Shown here piece by piece: positions 59,335 to 64,000 of a stretch of 64,000 nt of DNA; the stretch's first letter is position 1; each line of letters begins with the position of its first letter. The notes under the pieces are model-generated. The model saw nothing but the letters and a program-made list of their open reading frames with translations. It searched no databases and had not been told where the DNA came from. Origin of the DNA: Mercurialis annua. Lineage: Eukaryota; Streptophyta; Magnoliopsida; Malpighiales; Euphorbiaceae. A program made the position numbers and the translations under genes. Location of the stretch: NCBI RefSeq assembly GCF_937616625.2, contig NC_065572.1:42001653-42065652 (forward strand), given 5' to 3'.

Positions 59335-62300
59335 GTTTCGTAATGTTTGTAAACTTTTGGCTTAAATCGCTAAAATAGGGAAACGTTTGGATTTGTGTCG
59401 TAATGTTTGTATACGTTTTGTTTAAATTGCTAAAATAAGGAAACGTTTGGATTTGTTTCGTAAGGTTTGTAAACGTTTGGCTTAAATCGCTAAAAAGGTG
59501 AAACGTTTGGATTTGTTTCGTAACGTTTGTAAACGTTTGGCTTAAATTGATAAAAATGTGAAACGTTTGTTTTTGCTCCGTATTGTTTGCAAACGTTTGG
59601 ATTTATTTCGTAATGTTCTAAAGATTTGGCTTAAATCGCTAAAATGGGAAACGTTTGGATTTGTTCCGTAACGTTTGTAAATGTTGGGCTTAAATTGCTA
59701 AAAAGGTTAAACGTTTGGATTTGTTTCGCAATATTTGTAAACGTTTGGCTTAAATCGCTAAAAAGGTGAAACGCTTGGATTTGTTTCGCAACTTTTGTAA
59801 ACGTTTGGCTTAAATCGCTTAAAAGGTGAAACACTTGGATTTGTTTCGTAATGTTTGTAAACGTTTGGCTTAAATCTAAAAAAATGTGAAACGTTTGGTT
59901 TTGTTCTATAATGTTTGTAAATGTTTGGATTAAATTGCTAAAAAGGTGAAACGTTTGGATTTATTTCGTAACGTTTGTAAACGTTTGGCTTAAATTGATA
60001 AAAATGTGAAACGTTTGTTTTTGTTCCGTATTGTTTGTAAACGTTTGGATTTATTTCGTAACGTTTTAAAGATTTGGCTTCAATCGCTAAAATGGGAAAA
60101 CGTTTGGATTTGTTTCGTTACGTTTGCAAACGTTGGGCTTAAATCGCTAAAAAGGTGAAAAGTTTGGATTTATTTCGCAACATTAGTCAATGTTTGGCTT
60201 AAATTGCTAAAAAGGTGAAACGCTTGGATTTGTTTCATAACGTTCGTAAACGTTTGGCTTAAATTGCTAAAAAGGTGAAACATTTGGATTTGTTTCGTAA
60301 TGTGTGTAAACGTTTGGCTTCAATCGCAAAATGGTGAAACATTTGGATTTGTTTCGTATCGTTTATTAACGTTTGGCTTAAATCGCTAAAATGGTGAAAC
60401 GTTTGGATTGTTTTCGTAACTTTTGTAAACATGTGGATTTGTTTCGTAACGTTTGTAAATGTTTGGTTTTGTTTCGTAACGTTTATAATCTTTTGGCTTA
60501 AATCGCTAAAATGGGGAAACGTTTGGATTTGTTTCTTAACGTTTGTAAACGTTTGGCTTCAATCCCTAAAAAGGTGAAACGTTTGGATTTGTTTCGTAAC
60601 GTTTGGCTTAAATCGCTAAGAAGGTGAAAGTTTGGATTTGTTTCGTAACGTTTGTAAACGTTTGGCTTAACGCAAAAATGGGGAAACGTTTGGATTTGTT
60701 TCGTAACGTTTGTAACCGTTTGGATTTATTTCGTAACGTTTAAAAATGTTTGGTTTTGTTTCGTTACGTTGTTAAACGTTTGGCTTAAATCGCTAAAATG
60801 GGGAAACGTTAGGATTTGTTTTGTAACGTTTGTAAATGTTTGGCTTTAATCGATAAAAATGTGAAACGTTTGGATTAGTTTCGTAACGTTTGTAAACGTT
60901 TAGCTTAAATTGAAAAAAATGTGAAACGTTTGTTTTTGTTCCGTAATGTTTGCATACGTTTGATTTTATCTCGTAACGTTTTAAAGATTTGGCTTAAATC
61001 GCTTAAAAGGTTAAACGTTTGGTTTTGTTTCGTAACGTTTGTAAACGTTTTGCTTAAATCTCAAAAAAGGTGAAACATTTGGATTTGTTTCGCAACGTTT
61101 GTAAAGGTTTGGCTTAAATTGCAAAAAAGGTGAAACGCTTGGATTTGTTTCGTAACTTTTGTAAACGTTTGGCTTAAATTGCTAAAAAGGTGAAACGCTT
61201 GGATTTGTTTCGTAACGTTTGTAAACGTTTGGCTTAAATCGCTAAAAATGGGAAACGTTTGGTTTTATTCCGTAATGTTTGTAAACGTTTGCCTTAAATC
61301 GCTAAAATTATGGAACTTTTGGATTTGTTTCGTAATGTTTTAAACGTTTGGTTTTGTTTCTAAACATTTGTATACGTTTGGCTTAAATCGTTAAAAAGGT
61401 GAAACGTTTGGATTTGTTTCGTAATGTATGTAAACTTTTGGCTTAAATCGCTAAAATAGGGAAACGTTTGGATTTGTATCTTAACGTTTGCATACGTTTT
61501 GTTTAAATCGCTAAAATAAGGAAACGTTTGGATTTGTTTCGTAACGTTTGTAAACGTTTGGCTTAAATCGCTAAAAAGGTGAAACGTTTGGATTTGTTTC
61601 GTATCGTTTGTAAACGTTTGGCTTAAATCGCTAAAATGGTGAAACGTTTGGATTGTTTTCGTAACGTTTGTAAACATTTGGATTTACTTCGTAACGTTTG
61701 TAAAAGTTTGGTTTTGTTTCGTAACGTTTATAATCTTTTGGCTTAAATCGCTAAAATGGGGAAACATTTGGATTTGTTTCTTAATGTTTGTAAACGTTTG
61801 GCTTCAATCCCTAAAAAGGGGAAACGTTTGGATTTGTTTCTTAACGTTTGTAAACTTTTGTTAACGTTTGGCTTAAATCGCTAAAAAGGTGAAAGTTTTG
61901 ATTTGTTTCGTAACGTTTGTAAACGTTTGGCTTAAAGCTAAAATGGGGAAACGTTTGGATTTGTTTCGTAATGTTTGTAAACCTTTGGATTTATTTCGTA
62001 ACTTTTGTAAATGTTTGGTTTTGTTTTGTTACGTTTATAAACGTTTGGCTTAAATCGCAAACATGGGGAAACATTTGGGTTTGTTTTGTAACGTTTGTAA
62101 ATGTTTGGCTTTAATCGCAAAAAATGTGAAACGTTTGGATTTGTTTCGTAACGTTTGTAAACGTTTGGCTTAAATTGATAAAAATGTGAAACGTTAGTTT
62201 TTGTTCCGTAATGTTTGTATACGTTTGGTTTTATTTCGTAACGTTTCAAAGATTTGCCTTAAATCGCTTAAAAGGTTAAACGTTTGGTTTTGTTTCGTAA

Positions 62301-64000
62301 TGTTTGTAAACGTTTTGTTTAAATCGCAAAAAAGGTGTAACGTTTGGATTTGTTTCACCACGTTTGTAAACGTTTGGCTTAAATTGCTAAAAAGGTGAAA
62401 TGCTTGGATTTGTTTCGTAACTTTTGTAAACGTTTGGCTTAAATTGCTAAAAAGGCGAAACACTTGGATTTGTTTCGTAACGTTTGTAAACGTTTGGCTT
62501 AAATCGCTAAAAATGTGAAACATTTGGTTTAGTTCCATAACGTTTGTAAAGGTTTGACTTAAATCGTTAAAAATGTGAAACGTTTGGATTTGTATCGTAT
62601 CGTTTTAAACGTTTGGTTTTGTTTCTAAACATTTGTAAACGTTTGGCTTAAATCGTTAAAAAGGTGAAATGTTTGGATTTTTTCGTGATGTATGTAAACT
62701 TTTGGCATAAATCGCTAAAATATGTTAACGTTTGGATTTGTGTCATAACGTTTGTACACGTTTTGTTTAAATCGCTAAAATAAGGAAACATTTGGATTTG
62801 TTTCGTAACGTTTGTAAACGCTTGGCTTAAATCGCTAAAAAGGTGAAACGTTTGGATTTGTTTCGTAACGTTTGTAAACGTTTGGCTTAAATTGATAAAA
62901 ATGTGAAACGTTTGTTTTTGTTACATATTGTTTGCAAACGTTTGGAATTATTTCGTAATGTTTTAAAGTTTTGGCTTAAATCGCTAAAATGCGGAAACAT
63001 TTGGATTTGTTTCGTAACGTTAGGCTTAAATTGTTAAATAGGTTAAACGTTTGGATTTGTTTCGCAATATTTATAAACGTTTGGATTAAATTGCTAAAAA
63101 GGTGAAACGTTTAGATTTGTTTCGTTATGTTTGTAAACGTTTGGCTTCAATCGCAAAAAAGGGGAAACATTTGGATTTGTTTGTAACGTTTGTAGACGTT
63201 TGGCTTAAATCGCTAAAATGGGTAAACGTTTGGATTTGTTTCGTAACTTTGTTAAACGTTTGGCTAAATTGCTAAAAAGGGGAAACGTTTGGATTTGTTT
63301 CGTATCGTTTGTAAACGTTTCGCATAAATCGCTAAAATGGTGAAACGTTTGGATTTTTTTGTAACGTTTGTAAACATTTGGATTTCTTTCGTAACATTTG
63401 TAAACGTTTGGTTTTGTTTCGTAACGGTAATAAACTTTTGGCTTAAATCGTTAAAATGGGGAAACGTTTGGATTTGTTTCTTAACCTTTGTAAACGTTTG
63501 GCTTCAATCCCTAAAAAAGTGAAACATTTGGATTTGTTTCAAAACGTTTGTAAACGTTTGGCTTAAATCGCTAAAAAGGTGAAATTTTTGGATTTGTTTC
63601 GTAACGTTTGGCTTAACGCTAAAATTGGGAAACGTTTGGATTTGTTTCGTAACGTTTGTAAATGTTTGGTTTTGTTTCGTTACGTTTATAAACGTTTGAC
63701 TTAAATCACTATAATGGGGAAACATTTGCTTTGTTTTGTAACGTTTGTAAACGTTTCGCTTCAATCGCTAAAAATGTGAAACCTTTGGATTTGTTTCGTA
63801 ACGTTTGTAAACGTTTGGCTTAAATTGATAAAAATGTGAAAAGTTCGTTTTTGTTCCGTAATGTTTGTATACGTTTGGATTTATTTCGTAACGTTTTAAA
63901 GATTTGGCTTAAATCGCTAAAAAGGTTAAACGTTTGGTTTTTTTTCTAACGTTTGTAAACGTTTTGCTTAAATCGCAAAAAAGGTAAAACGTTTGGATTT
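59335..64000 (-). repeat. 60-bp satellite array, block 6 (- polarity)
   Basis: Satellite of - polarity to the window end. It begins with the same variants as 46590 onward (offset 12,744). From 61741 it matches 47631 onward with an offset of about 14,110, drifting to 14,088 at the end, because a block of about 1.25 kb is present twice here (60376-61620 and 61621 to about 62880) but once there. No other feature is visible. Confidence 0.96.
60376..62880 (-). repeat. Tandem pair of ~1.25-kb higher-order units
   Basis: The unit starting gcttaaatcgctaaaatggt at 60376 recurs at 61621. Matching markers are the half-unit run (60410 and 61650), the aatggggaaac/accgtttgg-type module (60670 and 61935), the ctttaatcg monomer (60844 and 62105), and the taaaataagg monomer (61513 and 62775). 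The offset grows from 1,245 to about 1,262 bp. A similar unit is present at about 26873-28130. Confidence 0.8.

Noticed and set aside
1..64000. Naming the satellite as the centromere of the species
   Set aside because: Length and retrotransposon content would fit pericentromeric or centromeric DNA, but nothing in the sequence shows CENH3 occupancy, and the gypsy element is not recognisably a centromere-specific family.

Overview
This window is plant nuclear repeat DNA, most likely from a eudicot, though the species is not identifiable from the sequence. It has two ingredients: a 60-bp tandem satellite covering roughly half of the window, and LTR retrotransposons of plant type that interrupt it. 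The plant assignment rests on TNT1-like Ty1/copia pol, a Ty3/gypsy chromovirus-like pol, primer-binding sites matching initiator tRNA-Met, and a copia-type gag-only element. No host gene, tRNA, rRNA or CRISPR was found.

Layout. 1-7542: satellite, called + polarity here. It contains a near-identical 1.4-kb block repeated 5,748 bp apart (1 and 5749) and an older relative at about 2940-4500. 7543-17301: a composite of two broken retrotransposons. A Ty1/copia body without LTRs (7543 to about 10930) is fused in the same orientation to a Ty3/gypsy element that lacks its 5' end but keeps gag, protease, RT/RNase H, integrase, polypurine tract and a 2.1-kb 3' LTR (15199-17301). From 17302 onward every satellite stretch is in the opposite (-) polarity. 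17302-22439: satellite with a 1,384-bp higher-order duplication. 22440-25292: solo LTR. 25293-29553: satellite. 29554-29704: LTR fragment. 29705-32531: satellite. 32532-46589: a complete non-coding LTR element (LARD-like), whose 3' LTR carries a nested, young, minus-strand gag-only LTR element (42085-46540; TR-GAG-like) with a 599-codon gag frame. 46590-55705: satellite. 55706-59334: a 5'-truncated second copy of the LARD-like element. 59335-64000: satellite that partly duplicates 46590-49913.

How it fits together. Nesting gives an order of events: satellite, then LTR insertions into it, then a segmental duplication that copied the LARD 3' end together with flanking satellite, then the TR-GAG insertion into one copy. 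The two coding elements are inactivated by stops and frameshifts. The LARD and TR-GAG elements keep only cis signals (LTR, PBS, PPT) plus gag in the latter, so they would need enzymes from relatives elsewhere.

The most notable signal is that three apparently independent LTR insertions (solo LTR, short fragment in reverse orientation, LARD) lie at exactly the same nucleotide of the 60-bp monomer, at the pentamer gtttc, which is also the target-site duplication. The satellite itself is a fused pair of 30-bp half-units, and runs of only one half-unit mark its higher-order repeats. Percent identities are estimates by eye.
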